64,000 nt of DNA, taken from Rubellimicrobium roseum (GTDB lineage Bacteria; Pseudomonadota; Alphaproteobacteria; Rhodobacterales; Rhodobacteraceae). The stretch spans positions 1 through 64,000 of the forward strand of contig NZ_VDFV01000004.1 of the NCBI RefSeq assembly GCF_006152145.1, given 5' to 3'. Under the pieces are notes generated by a model that saw nothing but the letters and a program-made list of their open reading frames with translations, was not told where the DNA came from and did not search any database. Shown piece by piece: positions 37,805 through 48,045 of the stretch. Every line of letters starts with the position of its first letter. The first letter of the stretch is position 1. The translations under genes and the position numbers were made by a program.

Positions 37805-39274
37805 TCAGCCGTTGACGTAGGCCGCGAGCGTCGCCTCGGTGCCGTTCGTCCAGAGCGAGCGCAGGTGCCGCCCGAAGGCCTCGGCGAAGCGCGGGTCCTG
37901 GCCGAGCGGGCCGAAGACGAGCGTGTTGGACAGGAAGGCCGAGGGGTCGTCCTTGGCGGCCAGCGCGCGGGCGTTCAGGTCGGCCCAGTTCTCGTCGTTG
38001 GGCGCGATCGCCTCGCCCGCCTCGGTCGTGCCGGCGCAGTAGCGGCACCACAGCGCGACCTCCAGCGCCAGACCCTCGTAGGGCCGCCCCTCCTCCAGCG
38101 CCTGCCGGGCGGTGGGCAGGATGAACTTGGGCTGCCGGTTGGAGCCGTCGAGGCAGAGGCGCGGGATCGTGTCGCCGACCTCGGGATTCGAGAAGCGCTC
38201 CGCGATCAGCTCGCGGTAGGCGTCGTAGCTCACGCCTTCGATGGGCTTCAGCGTCGGCTGGATCTCGCGCCGGGTCAGCGCGTCGAGCCAGGAGGAGATA
38301 CGCGGGTCGGCCATCGCGTCGTGCACGAAGTGGTGGCCCAGCAGCGCCCCCGGATAGGCGATGGCCGCGTGGCCGCCGTTCAGGATGCGCAGCTTCATCA
38401 GCTCGTATTGCGCGACGTTCTGGACGAACTCGGCGCCGACCTCCTCCCAGGCGGGGCGGCCTTGGGGGAAGTTGTCCTCCAGCACCCACTGGCGGAAGGG
38501 CTCGCAGGCGACCGGCACAGCGTCGGTGATGCCGAACTTGTCCGCGACCATCCGGCGTTCGCGGTCCGAGGTGGCGGGCGTGATGCAGTCCACCATGGAG
38601 TTCGGGAAGGCCACGTTGGCGGCCACCCATTCGGCGAAGCCCGCGTCCTGCAACCGGGCAAGGCCGGTGATCGTGCGGCTCGCGACGTGGCCGTTCTCGG
38701 GAAGGTTGTCGCAGGAGAGGAACGTGAAGGGCGGCACGCCCGCGTCCCGCCTGCGGCGTAGCGCGGCCAGCACCATGCCGAAGACCGTCCTGGGTGCGTC
38801 CGGGTTCGCGGCATCGTGCCGGATGTCCGGGTGATCGGCGGCGAAGCCGTCGGTCTTGGCGTCGACGTAGTAGCCGCCCTCGGTCACGGTCGTGGAGACG
38901 ATGCGGATACGGGGATCGGCCATCGCGGCGATGACCGCCTCGGCCTCGACCGGCACGAAGTCGATCATCGAGCCCACCACGCGGGCGCTGAGGCCCGAGG
39001 GGTCGAGTTCCACGACGGTCGTAAGGCCATCCTGCGCGAGAAGGCGGTCGCGCATGGCGGCATCGGCGGAACGCACCCCGGCGCCGACGATGGCGAAGTC
39101 GTGGTCCCGGCCTGCGTTGAACAGACGGTCCAGATAGACCTGCATATGCGCGCGGTGGAAGTTGCCGACGCCGACATGGAGGATGCCGGGCGTCAGGCTG
39201 GCGCGGTCGTAGCCGGGCCGGGCGACGCTCTCGGGGATCTGCGGCAGGGTCGCGAGCGACAGGGGAATGGGCAT
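37805..39274 (-). CDS. mtlK: Mannitol 2-dehydrogenase (long-chain polyol dehydrogenase)
   Basis: Oxidises D-mannitol (and often D-arabitol) to the ketose with NAD. 489 residues of the polyol-specific long-chain dehydrogenase family: NAD-binding segment ILHVGVGNFHRAHM and catalytic K-x4-N-x2-H in KLRILNGGHAAIAY, matching Lys295, Asn300 and His303 of the Pseudomonas enzyme. Last gene of the smo operon, 74 bases after smoS. In R. sphaeroides mtlK is followed by sugar kinase genes; here the operon stops and the next gene is convergent. Confidence 0.93.
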   Translation of the reverse strand: MPIPLSLATLPQIPESVARPGYDRASLTPGILHVGVGNFHRAHMQVYLDRLFNAGRDHDFAIVGAGVRSADAAMRDRLLAQDGLTTVVELDPSGLSARVVGSMIDFVPVEAEAVIAAMADPRIRIVSTTVTEGGYYVDAKTDGFAADHPDIRHDAANPDAPRTVFGMVLAALRRRRDAGVPPFTFLSCDNLPENGHVASRTITGLARLQDAGFAEWVAANVAFPNSMVDCITPATSDRERRMVADKFGITDAVPVACEPFRQWVLEDNFPQGRPAWEEVGAEFVQNVAQYELMKLRILNGGHAAIAYPGALLGHHFVHDAMADPRISSWLDALTRREIQPTLKPIEGVSYDAYRELIAERFSNPEVGDTIPRLCLDGSNRQPKFILPTARQALEEGRPYEGLALEVALWCRYCAGTTEAGEAIAPNDENWADLNARALAAKDDPSAFLSNTLVFGPLGQDPRFAEAFGRHLRSLWTNGTEATLAAYVNG

Positions 39275-39348
39275 GAAGGGTCCTCGGATCGGGCGGATCT
39301 GGCCGCCGTCATGACATCGGTGGATGCCCGGCGCGGAGCGGGCGGTCG

Positions 39349-40112
39349 TCAGGCCATCCAGTTGCCGCCGTCGACCCCGTAGGTCTGGGCGACGATGTAG
39401 TCGGCCTCGGGCGTGGCGAGGAAGATGGCCATGCCGGTCAGGTCGTCGGCGGTGCCCATGCGGCCGAAGGGCACGCTTTCGCCCACGAGGCGCTTCTTTT
39501 CGCCCAGGGGGCGGTTCTCCAGCCGGGCGAACTCGGCGTCCACGCCGTCCCAGTGCTCGCCGTCCACGACGCCGGGGGCGATGGCGTTGACGTTGATGCC
39601 GTGCCGGATGAGGTTCAGGCCCGCCGACTGGGTGAAGCTGATGACGGCGGCCTTGGTGGCGCAGTAGACGGCCACGAAGGGCTCGCCCCGGCGGCCCGCC
39701 TGGGAGGCCATGTTGATGATCTTGCCGCCCTGCCCCCGCGCGATCATGCCCTTGGCCACGGCCTGCGTGGTGAAGAACACGCCCGCGACGTTGACGGCGA
39801 AGAGCTTGTCGAAGCTGGCCCGCGTAATCTCGACGATGGGCGCGGCCTCGAAGAGCGCGGCGTTGTTCACGAGAATGTCGATGCCGCCCCAGGCGTTCTC
39901 GACCTCGGCCACGGCGGCCTCGATGCTGTCCTGCCGGGTCACGTCCATCTGGACGGCCATCGCGCCGGGAAGGTTCGCGGCGGCCTCGCGCGCGCGGTCG
40001 ATGTTGATGTCGGCGATGGCGACGCGGGCGCCCTCGCGCGTGTAGGCTTCGGCGAAGGCCAGGCCGATGCCGCGGGCCGCGCCGGTGATGAGGGCGCGCT
40101 TGCCTTGAAGTC

Positions 40113-40116
<4 letters not shown>
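39349..40116 (-). CDS. smoS: Sorbitol dehydrogenase, SDR family
   Basis: Oxidises sorbitol to fructose (and galactitol to tagatose in relatives) with NAD. 255 residues: TGAARGIG at 11-18, NNAA at 84-87, Asn109, Ser138, Tyr151 and Lys155 (YCATK). Long stretches such as [29 protein letters not shown] and [10 protein letters not shown] are those of R. sphaeroides SmoS. The start overlaps the ATPase stop (ATGA). Confidence 0.92.
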
Positions 40117-41114
<998 letters not shown>

Positions 41115-41124
41115 GGTGGTCCCT

Positions 41125-41955
41125 TTACTTGACGGCGCCGAAGGTGAGGCCGCGGACGAGCTGTTTCTGCGAGAACCATCCCATGATGAGGATGGGGGCG
41201 ATGGCCATGGTCGAGGCCGCCGAGAGCTTGGCGTAGAACAGGCCCTGCGGGCTGGAGAAGCCCGAGATGAACTTCGTGAGCGGCGCCGCGTTCGTCGTCG
41301 TCAGCACGATGGTCCAGAAGGCCTCGTTCCAGGCGAGGATGATGTTGAGCAGAACCGTGGAGGCGATGCCGGGGATCGCCATGGGCGTGAGGACGTAGAG
41401 GATCTCGCGCCCGAGCGAGGCCCCGTCCATCCGCGCCGCCTCTAGGATCTCGCCGGGGATCTCGCGGAAGTAGGTGTAGAGCATCCAGACGATGATCGGC
41501 AGGTTGATGAGCATCAGCACCACGACGAGGCCGATGCGCGTGTCGAGAAGCCCGAGCTGGATGAAGATGAGGTAGATAGGCACGAGCACCGCGACGCCCG
41601 GCATCATCTTGGTGGACAGCATCCACATCAGCAGGTCCTTGGTCCGGCGCCCCGGCACGAAGGCCATGGACCAGGCGGCCGGGATGGCGATCACCAGCCC
41701 CAGCGCCGTCGAGCCCAGCGCGAGGATGACCGAGTTCCAGAAGTAGTCGAAGTAGTCGCGCTGGTTCTGGACGTCGACGTAGTTCCTCACCGTCCAGTCG
41801 AAGCCGAACCACACGGGCGGCGAGGCCACCGCCTGCGGCTCGGGCTTGAAGGAGGTGAGGAAGGTCCACAGGATCGGGAAGGCGATCAGGAGCGCCACGC
41901 CCCAGGCGAGGGCGGTGTTGACGGCCTTGCGGGACGTGCTGACGGCTCGGGCCAT
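41125..41955 (-). CDS. smoG: Sorbitol/mannitol ABC transporter permease (MalG type)
   Basis: 276 residues with six predicted helices. The EAA loop is [21 protein letters not shown], and the tail [11 protein letters not shown] is the family ending. The start at 41955 is the first ATG after the partner permease stop and lies 11 bases from it. Confidence 0.9.
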   Translation of the reverse strand: MARAVSTSRKAVNTALAWGVALLIAFPILWTFLTSFKPEPQAVASPPVWFGFDWTVRNYVDVQNQRDYFDYFWNSVILALGSTALGLVIAIPAAWSMAFVPGRRTKDLLMWMLSTKMMPGVAVLVPIYLIFIQLGLLDTRIGLVVVLMLINLPIIVWMLYTYFREIPGEILEAARMDGASLGREILYVLTPMAIPGIASTVLLNIILAWNEAFWTIVLTTTNAAPLTKFISGFSSPQGLFYAKLSAASTMAIAPILIMGWFSQKQLVRGLTFGAVK

Positions 41956-41966
41956 GGGCGCTCTCC

Positions 41967-42839
41967 TCAGGAGTCGAGGTTGTTGCCGATCGCGCGCATC
42001 AGGAAGACGGCGACGATGTTGGCGAGGATGACGGCGACCACGCCCCCGGCGGCGGCGGCGCCCACGTCGGAGCTGAGGATCGCCTCCTGATAGACGAGGT
42101 AGGTCAGGGTGGTGGACTGGTTGCCCGGCCCGCCGTTGGTCGTGACCAGGATCTCGACCAGGATGCCCAGGAGGAAGATCGTCTGGATCAGCACCACGAC
42201 CGTGATCGCGCGGGCGAGGTGTGGCACCATGATGAAGCGGAAGCGGTTCCAGGCGTTCGCGCCATCCATCTCGGCGGCCTCCAGCCGTTCGCTGTCGAGC
42301 GACTGGAGCGCGGTCAGCAGGATCAGCGTGGCGAAAGGCAGCCATTGCCAGGCGACGATCAGGATGATCGAAGCCAGCGGCGCCTGGCCCAGGAAGTCGA
42401 AGGGGCGCATCCCGATCGCCTTGGCCGCCTCGGCGAAGAGCCCGTTCGACGGATTGAAGAACATGTTCTTCCAGATCAGCGCCGCGACGGGGGGCATGAT
42501 GAAGAATGGCGAGATCACGAGGATGCGGACGATCCCCTGCCCCCAGAGCGGCTGGTCGATCAGGAGCGCGATCAGGATGCCGCCCACCACCGTGATGACC
42601 AGCACGCCCAGCACCAGCAGGAGCGTGTTGAGGATGGCCAGCCAGAAGGCCGGCGAGGTCACGAACTCGGCGTAGTTGGCGAACCCGATGAAGCCCGAGC
42701 GGTCCGGCGTCAGAAGGTTGTAGCGCTGGAACGAGAACCAGAGCGTCAGCACCAGCGGCACGATCATCCACACGAGCAGGATGAGGACGGCGGGCGACAG
42801 CATCAGGCGGGCCGCGGAGCGCGAGGCTTGGGTGGACAT
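41967..42839 (-). CDS. smoF: Sorbitol/mannitol ABC transporter permease (MalF type)
   Basis: 290 residues with six predicted helices, EAA loop LEAAEMDGANAWNRFRFIMVP and NGGPGNQSTTL periplasmic motif. The ATG at 42839 (MSTQASRSAARL) is preferred over a TTG at 42860 that would add seven residues. The 104-base gap from smoE holds two stem-loops, consistent with higher expression of the binding protein. Confidence 0.9.
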   Translation of the reverse strand: MSTQASRSAARLMLSPAVLILLVWMIVPLVLTLWFSFQRYNLLTPDRSGFIGFANYAEFVTSPAFWLAILNTLLLVLGVLVITVVGGILIALLIDQPLWGQGIVRILVISPFFIMPPVAALIWKNMFFNPSNGLFAEAAKAIGMRPFDFLGQAPLASIILIVAWQWLPFATLILLTALQSLDSERLEAAEMDGANAWNRFRFIMVPHLARAITVVVLIQTIFLLGILVEILVTTNGGPGNQSTTLTYLVYQEAILSSDVGAAAAGGVVAVILANIVAVFLMRAIGNNLDS

Positions 42840-42870
42840 GGGCGGCGTCCCGGATGGCAAGGGCCAGGAA

Positions 42871-42926
42871 GTCCGGCCCCCGAAGGGCCCGGACGGAGGG
42901 GGAGCCCGCCTGACGGGGCGGGCTCC
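42871..42926 (-). other. Two stem-loops between smoE and smoF
   Basis: A perfect 10-base stem, GGAGCCCGCC with GGCGGGCTCC (42901-42926), lies just downstream of smoE. A second, imperfect GTCCGG/CCGGAC hairpin with inner C/G runs occupies 42871-42894. No T run follows, so these look like message-stabilising or processing structures. Confidence 0.6.
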
Positions 42927-42943
42927 GGCGGTTCAGGCGCGGC

Positions 42944-44269
42944 TCACTGCTGGATGTAGCCGGCGGAGGTCATCTCCTGGAGCGCCAGCTCCTGCGCGGC
43001 GGCCAGCGCCTCGTCGGCGGTCTTCTGCCCCGCGAGCGCGGCAGAGAACTCCTGCCCCACCGTGGTGCCGAGGCCTTGGAACTCGGGGATCGCGACGAAC
43101 TGCACGCCCGTGTAGGGGACGGGGTCGCGCGTGGGCTGGTTCGGGTCGGCCGCGTTGATCGAGTCGATCGTCATCTGCGCGAAGGGTGCCGCCGCGACGT
43201 AGTCGGGGTTCTCGTAGAGCGAGGTGCGGGTGCCCGGCGGCACGTTGGCCCAGCCTTCGGTCTCGGCCACGAGGTTGGCGTAGTCCTTGGAGGTCGCCCA
43301 AGCCAGGAACTGCTTGGCCTCCTCGGGGGCGTCCGACGACGACGGGATCGCGAGCGACCAGGCCCAGAGCCAGTTGGCGCGCTTGCCCTGGCCCGCGTCG
43401 GGGGCGAGCGCGAAGCCCACCTGGTCGGCGACGGTCGAGTTGTTCGGGTCGGTCACGAAGGAACCGGCCACCGTGGCGTCGATCCACATGCCGCACTTGC
43501 CCTGCTGGAACAGGGTCAGGTTCTCGTTGAAGCCGTTCGACGAGGCGCCCGGGGGGCCGTAGTTGTTCATCAGGTCGAGGTAGTCTGTGATCGCCGCCTT
43601 CCACTCGGGGCTGTCGAACTGGGGTTGCCAGTTCTCGTCGAACCAGCGGGCGCCGTAGCTGTTGGCCATGGTCGTCAGGAAGGCCATGTTCTCGCCCCAG
43701 CCGGCCTTGCCGCGCAGGCAGATGCCGTGGATGCCGGCATCCGGGTCGTTCATCGCGGCCGCGGCGGCCTTGATCTCGTCCCAGGTGGGCTGTTCGGGGA
43801 TCGTCACGCCCGCGGCTTCGGCAAGGTCCTTGCGGTACATCACGAAGGACGACTCGCCGTAGAAGGGCACGGCGTAGAGCGTGTCGTCCACCGACAGGCC
43901 CGCGCGGATCGGCGGCAGCAGGTCGTCGACGTCGTACTCGGCCGGGAGGTCGTTCAGCGGCACGAGCCAGTTCTGGCGGCCCCAGATCGGAACCTCGTAG
44001 GTGCCGATGGTGATGACGTCGTACTGGCCGCCGTTGGTGGCGATGTCCGTCGTCACGTTCTGGCGCAGAACGTTCTCCTCGAGCGTAACCCATTCCAGCT
44101 CGATGTTCGGGTTCGCCTCGGTGAAGGCGTCGGCCAGGCCCTGCATCCGGATCATGTCGCCGTTGTTCACGGTCGCGATCGTGAGGGTCGTGGTCTCCTG
44201 CGCAGCGGCGGCGAACCCGCAGGCGCAGAGAGCCGTCGCACCCAGCAGGGCGCGCGTCAGCATCGTCAT
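42944..44269 (-). CDS. smoE: Sorbitol/mannitol ABC transporter substrate-binding protein
   Basis: A 441-residue periplasmic polyol receptor with a signal peptide of about 23 residues (ALLGATALCACGFAAAAQE). The sequence TLTIATVNNGDMIRMQGL followed by FTEANPNIELEWVTLEENVL and the YGESSFVMYRKDL block match polyol-binding SmoE/MtlE proteins. The ATG at 44269 has AGGA six bases before it; an in-frame ATG at 44263 would leave the site too distant. Heads the smoEFGKS-mtlK transcript with a promoter and dyad in the 191-base gap from the SorC gene. Confidence 0.92.
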   Translation of the reverse strand: MTMLTRALLGATALCACGFAAAAQETTTLTIATVNNGDMIRMQGLADAFTEANPNIELEWVTLEENVLRQNVTTDIATNGGQYDVITIGTYEVPIWGRQNWLVPLNDLPAEYDVDDLLPPIRAGLSVDDTLYAVPFYGESSFVMYRKDLAEAAGVTIPEQPTWDEIKAAAAAMNDPDAGIHGICLRGKAGWGENMAFLTTMANSYGARWFDENWQPQFDSPEWKAAITDYLDLMNNYGPPGASSNGFNENLTLFQQGKCGMWIDATVAGSFVTDPNNSTVADQVGFALAPDAGQGKRANWLWAWSLAIPSSSDAPEEAKQFLAWATSKDYANLVAETEGWANVPPGTRTSLYENPDYVAAAPFAQMTIDSINAADPNQPTRDPVPYTGVQFVAIPEFQGLGTTVGQEFSAALAGQKTADEALAAAQELALQEMTSAGYIQQ

Positions 44270-44297
44270 TGTTTCCTCCCCATGCCCCTGCGGGCAT

Positions 44298-44345
44298 TTG
44301 CCTAGATGGTGGGCAATTACTCCCGCCGTTGCGGCCACTTGTCAA
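44298..44345 (-). promoter_or_regulatory. smoE promoter with a candidate SorC-type operator
   Basis: On the minus strand a perfect TTGACA (44345-44340) is followed after 18 bases by AGTAAT (44321-44316). An inverted repeat TTGCC-N9-GGCAA (44298-44316) begins at the -10 element and runs over the expected transcription start, a placement that suits repression. The regulator encoded immediately upstream is the natural candidate to bind it. Confidence 0.55.
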
Positions 44346-44460
44346 GGCGGGTTCCACGCCGCAGCGCAGAGACGGACGCGGCCCGCCACTCGGGAATCTA
44401 GGCGTGCGATGCCGCCCGGCGATGGCCGATGCGAGGTATCCGCCTCGCGCCGTCAGGCGT

Positions 44461-45420
44461 TCAGGCGAGAAGACGCTCGGCCGTGGCCTCGTTCGTGACG
44501 AGCCCGTTGACCAGCCGGCCCACCAGGGCGGCGCGGAGCGCAGGCACCTTGGCCTCCCCGACGGCGACGGCGACCACGGCCCGGTCGGCCGCGCGCGGCA
44601 ATGGCGCCGAGGCCACGCGCGCGTTGAAGTCACAGAGGATCTGCCGCCCCTCGGCGTCATAGATCCACGAGGTGATCTCGCCCGCGGCGCCCATGGCGAT
44701 GAGGCTGGACATCTCGGCCTCGCTCAGGAACCCGTCCACCACCAGAGGCGCGCGCGGGCCCATCTGGCCGATCCCCACCAGCGTCAGGTCGGCGCGCGCG
44801 CAGAGCGCCAGCGTGTTCCGGACCGATTCCTGACTGTGGAGGACGCGCAGCTCGTCGGCGTCGCGGGCGAGCACGGGCAGCGGAAAGGGATAATGCGGCG
44901 CCCCCACGCGGTCGGCCATGCGGACCACGGCGTTGTAGGGCGTGGCCTGCCCGTCGGCCATCATGTTCCCCAGGAGCGACACGATCCGGTGCTGAGGGCA
45001 GTCCATCCGCGACAGCGCCTCGACCGCGGCCTTGAGCGCGCGGCCCGTGCCCAGCGCGACGATGCGCGGCTCGGGGCTGCGAAGCACCTTCTCCAGAAGG
45101 GCGGCCGTCGCGTTCGCGGCGCCGGCGAGCAGGTCGGGCGCGGACGGGTCCGAGGGCGCCACCTCGGCCAGGCGCAGGCCGAAACGCTCGGTCAGGCTGG
45201 CCGCCAGGTCCATGCAACGCCCGATCGGGTGGTCGAGCCGGACCTTCACCAGCCGCTCGGAAACGGCCATGGCCACCAGCCGCTGCGCCGTCTGCCGCGA
45301 TACGCCCAGCTTCTGCGCGATCTCGTCCTGTGTGTTGCCCGCCACGTAGTAGAGCCACCCGGCGCGGGCCGCTTCGTCGAGGCGGCTGGGCGGGACGGCA
45401 GGGAATCGCTGACTGGTCAC
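44461..45420 (-). CDS. smoC: SorC family sugar-binding transcriptional regulator
   Basis: 319 residues. A helix-turn-helix at about 28-50 (NTQDEIAQKLGVSRQTAQRLV) is followed by a SorC sugar-binding domain of the sugar-phosphate isomerase-like fold (VALGTGRALKAAVEALS, VSLLGNMMADGQATPYNAV, LTLVGIGQMGP, ICDFNARVA-like CDFNARVA). It overlaps the HAD gene upstream by four bases and precedes smoE by 191 bases, so it most likely controls the polyol operon. Name by analogy with the R. sphaeroides locus. Confidence 0.85.
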   Translation of the reverse strand: MTSQRFPAVPPSRLDEAARAGWLYYVAGNTQDEIAQKLGVSRQTAQRLVAMAVSERLVKVRLDHPIGRCMDLAASLTERFGLRLAEVAPSDPSAPDLLAGAANATAALLEKVLRSPEPRIVALGTGRALKAAVEALSRMDCPQHRIVSLLGNMMADGQATPYNAVVRMADRVGAPHYPFPLPVLARDADELRVLHSQESVRNTLALCARADLTLVGIGQMGPRAPLVVDGFLSEAEMSSLIAMGAAGEITSWIYDAEGRQILCDFNARVASAPLPRAADRAVVAVAVGEAKVPALRAALVGRLVNGLVTNEATAERLLA

Positions 45421-46118
45421 GGGGCGGGCTCCAGATGCGGGCGGATGGCCAGCAGCCCCGGATAGGCCGCCGCGAGATCCGTCCAGTTCCGGAATGGCAA
45501 CAATCCCGGTCCGATGTCAAACAGGCGCGCGAGCCCCGCGCCGTCGAGGTCGGCGAGATGCGAGCCCCCGGCATAGAGCGCGACCTCCATTCCCGCCGCC
45601 TGCGCGGCCTCCAAGCCGGGGCGGCTGTCCTCGATCACGAGGCAGCGCGACGGTGGCACGCCCATCTCGCGGGCGGCGAGCAGGAACAGGTCCGGCGCGG
45701 GCTTGCCGCGCGCAACCTGGCTTGCCGTGAAGACGCGCGGCAGGCGCCGATCAAGGCCCGTGATGGCGAGGCTGCGCGCGGCGCGCGGTGGCGAGGACGA
45801 GGTGGCCACGCAGGCGGGCACCAGAAGTCGGTCGAGCACCCGGTCGATGCCCTCGGTCGGGCGAAGGTCGGTCTCGAAGCGGGCGAGCAGCCGCTCCCGG
45901 TAGGTGGCCTCGAAGTCCGGGGGCAGCGTGACGCCGAAGCTCTCGCGGATGGACTGGGCGACGGCCGGGAAGCTCCGCCCCTGGAAATGGTCGCGCACAT
46001 AGGCCTGATCGAAGTGCAGCCCGGCCTCGGCGGCGACCTCCACGAGGACTTGGGCCGAGATCACCTCGCTGTCGATCAGCACGCCGTCGCAGTCGAAGAT
46101 CACGAGGTCAGGGGTCAT
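45417..46118 (-). CDS. HAD-IA family phosphatase
   Basis: A 233-residue haloacid-dehalogenase hydrolase: motif I FDCDGVLID (Asp9, Asp11), motif II VATSS, motif III Lys in RGKPAPDLFLLAA, and motif IV CLVIEDSRPGLEAA. The cap lies between motifs I and II, as in beta-phosphoglucomutase and sugar phosphatase relatives. It is translationally coupled (ATGA) to the SorC regulator and so is probably part of the polyol locus, perhaps removing a toxic sugar phosphate. The substrate is not readable. Confidence 0.85.
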   Translation of the reverse strand: MTPDLVIFDCDGVLIDSEVISAQVLVEVAAEAGLHFDQAYVRDHFQGRSFPAVAQSIRESFGVTLPPDFEATYRERLLARFETDLRPTEGIDRVLDRLLVPACVATSSSPPRAARSLAITGLDRRLPRVFTASQVARGKPAPDLFLLAAREMGVPPSRCLVIEDSRPGLEAAQAAGMEVALYAGGSHLADLDGAGLARLFDIGPGLLPFRNWTDLAAAYPGLLAIRPHLEPAP

Positions 46119-46188
46119 CGGACGGAGGCCACAAGGTCATTGGCCGTCGCCATACCATGCCCGCGCCGCAGCGCCAACGCCGGGGATG

Positions 46189-46210
46189 CCGGGGCCCCGA
46201 AAGGCCCCGG
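46189..46210 (-). terminator. Stem-loop after glpV
   Basis: CCGGGGCC pairs perfectly with GGCCCCGG around a six-base loop, 10 bases after the glpV stop. It is the last structure of the glycerol operon before the HAD gene. No T run is present, so termination strength is uncertain. Confidence 0.5.
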
Positions 46211-46219
46211 GTCGTGCGG

Positions 46220-47953
46220 TCAGTTGGCGGACGGGGTCTGCCAGGACTGGATCAGCTCGTCGTAGTTGACGGTCTCGGGGGTGCCCCGCTCGTCCGCAAG
46301 CTCGGCCACCGGGGCGCCGGGCTCGTCGAGCCAGACCTGCGGGTCCTGCTCCTCGTTGAGGACGGGCCCGAGGTCGCCCTGCACGCCCGAGCGTTCCAGA
46401 CGGGCGAGCACCTCCTCCTGCTGCTCGCAGAGGGCATCGAGCGCCTCCTGAGCGGTCTTGGCGCCCGAGGAGGCATCGCCGATGTTCTGCCACCAGAGCT
46501 GCGCGAGGCGCGGGTAGTCGGGGATGTTGGTCCCGGTGGGCGACCAGCGCACGCGGTCGGGGCTGCGGTAGAACTCCACGAGGCCGCCCAGGAGCGGAGC
46601 GCGCTCGGTGAACGATTCGTGGTTGATGGTCGATTCGCGGATGAAGGTCAGGCCGGCATGGGCCTTTTCCACGTCCACGGTCATCGAGGTCACGAACTGC
46701 GCATAGAGCCAAGCGGCCTGGGCGCGGTCCACGGGGGTGGACTCCATGATCGTCCAGGAGCCCACGTCCTGGTAGCCGACCTTCATCCCCTCCTGCCAGT
46801 AGGCACCGTGCGGCGACGGCGCGAGACGCCAGCGCGGGGTGCCGTCCTCGTTCATGACCGGAATGCCCGGCTCCACCAGCGAGGGCACGAAGGTCGTGTA
46901 CATGAACATCTGCTGCGCGACCTGCCCCTGCGCCGGAATTGGCCCGGATTCGGAGAAGGTCATGCCCGCGGCCGCCGGCGGGGCATAGGCGCCCAGCCAT
47001 TCGACGTACTTCTCGATGGCGTAGACGGCGGCGGCGTCGTTGGTGGCTCCGCCCCGCGCCACGCAGGAGCCCACGGGCTGCGAGGCCTCGTTGACGCGGA
47101 TGCCCCATTCATCGACCGGCAGGCCGTTGGGCTCGCCCACGTCGCCCATGCCGGCCATCGACATCCAGGCGTCGGTGAAGCGCCAGCCGAGGCTCGGGTC
47201 TTTCTTGCCGTAGTCCATGTGGCCGAAGACCTCGCCTTCGACGCCCATGTGCGACAGGTCGCGGCCGGTGAAGAACTTGGCGATGTCCTCGTAGGCCGCC
47301 CAGTTGACGGGAACGCCCAGGGGATAGCCGTACTCGGCCTCGAAGTCGGCCATGTTCTTGGCGTCCGTGAACCAGTCATAGCGGAACCAGTACAGGTTCG
47401 CGAACTGCTGGTCCGGGAGTTGATAAAGCTCACCGTCCGGCCCGGTCGTGAACTGGATGCCGATGAAATCGTCGAGGTTGAGCGTCGGCGACGTGACCGA
47501 GGCCCCTTCGCCCGCCATCCAGTCCGTCAGGGACCGCGCCTGCTGGTAGCGCCAGTGGGTGCCGATAAGGTCCGAGTCGTTCACGTAAGCGTCGTAGATG
47601 TTCTCGCCCGACTGCATCTGGGTCTGCAGCCGCTCGACCACGTCGCCCTCGCCGATCAGGTCGTGCGTGACGGTGATGCCGGTGATCGCCGTGAAGGCCG
47701 GGGCGAGGACCTGCGATTCGTATTCGTGGACGGGGATCGTCTCGGAAACGACCTTGATCTCCATTCCCTGGAAGGGCTGGGCCGCGTCGACGAACCACTG
47801 CATCTCGGCCTCCTGCTCCTCGCGGGTCAGGGCCGAGCGCTGGATGCGTTCGTCGAGGAAGGCGCGCGCGGCCTCCATGTCGGCGCGGGCCGAGGTCGCC
47901 CCCAGCACCGTCAGCGCCAAGGCGAGCGCCGTGGTGGACTTCATGAGATTCAT
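46220..47953 (-). CDS. glpV: Glycerol ABC transporter substrate-binding protein
   Basis: A 577-residue periplasmic protein, much longer than ordinary sugar receptors, as expected for GlpV of the Rhizobium leguminosarum-type glycerol importer. Signal peptide about 1-24 (LALALTVLGATSARAD). Characteristic stretches include IKVVSETIPVHEYESQVLAP, NDSDLIGTHWRYQ, RWSPTGTNIPDYPRLAQLWW and a Glu/Asp-rich end. Last gene of glpDSTPQUV, 92 bases after glpU with a bipartite motif and TTAA elements in that gap. GGGAGGAG precedes the ATG. Confidence 0.92.
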   Translation of the reverse strand: MNLMKSTTALALALTVLGATSARADMEAARAFLDERIQRSALTREEQEAEMQWFVDAAQPFQGMEIKVVSETIPVHEYESQVLAPAFTAITGITVTHDLIGEGDVVERLQTQMQSGENIYDAYVNDSDLIGTHWRYQQARSLTDWMAGEGASVTSPTLNLDDFIGIQFTTGPDGELYQLPDQQFANLYWFRYDWFTDAKNMADFEAEYGYPLGVPVNWAAYEDIAKFFTGRDLSHMGVEGEVFGHMDYGKKDPSLGWRFTDAWMSMAGMGDVGEPNGLPVDEWGIRVNEASQPVGSCVARGGATNDAAAVYAIEKYVEWLGAYAPPAAAGMTFSESGPIPAQGQVAQQMFMYTTFVPSLVEPGIPVMNEDGTPRWRLAPSPHGAYWQEGMKVGYQDVGSWTIMESTPVDRAQAAWLYAQFVTSMTVDVEKAHAGLTFIRESTINHESFTERAPLLGGLVEFYRSPDRVRWSPTGTNIPDYPRLAQLWWQNIGDASSGAKTAQEALDALCEQQEEVLARLERSGVQGDLGPVLNEEQDPQVWLDEPGAPVAELADERGTPETVNYDELIQSWQTPSAN

Positions 47954-48007
47954 CGTTCTCCTCCCGGATGGGCCCCTTGTGCCGGGGCTTGGTTAACTCT
48001 TCGTTAC

Positions 48008-48045
48008 GGCACCGCGCGGTCCCCTCCCGGATCGCGCAACACCTC
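48008..48045 (-). repeat. Bipartite intercistronic motif, copy 2, between glpU and glpV
   Basis: The blocks GCACCGCGCGGT and TCGCGCAACACC with an 11-base gap match the copy at 10952-10989 in sequence, spacing and orientation to transcription. Both copies neighbour a binding-protein gene and both lie next to a TTAA-bearing stretch. Here TTAA-N7-TTAC follows at 47993-48007, which looks like a partial CtrA-type site. Confidence 0.55.
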
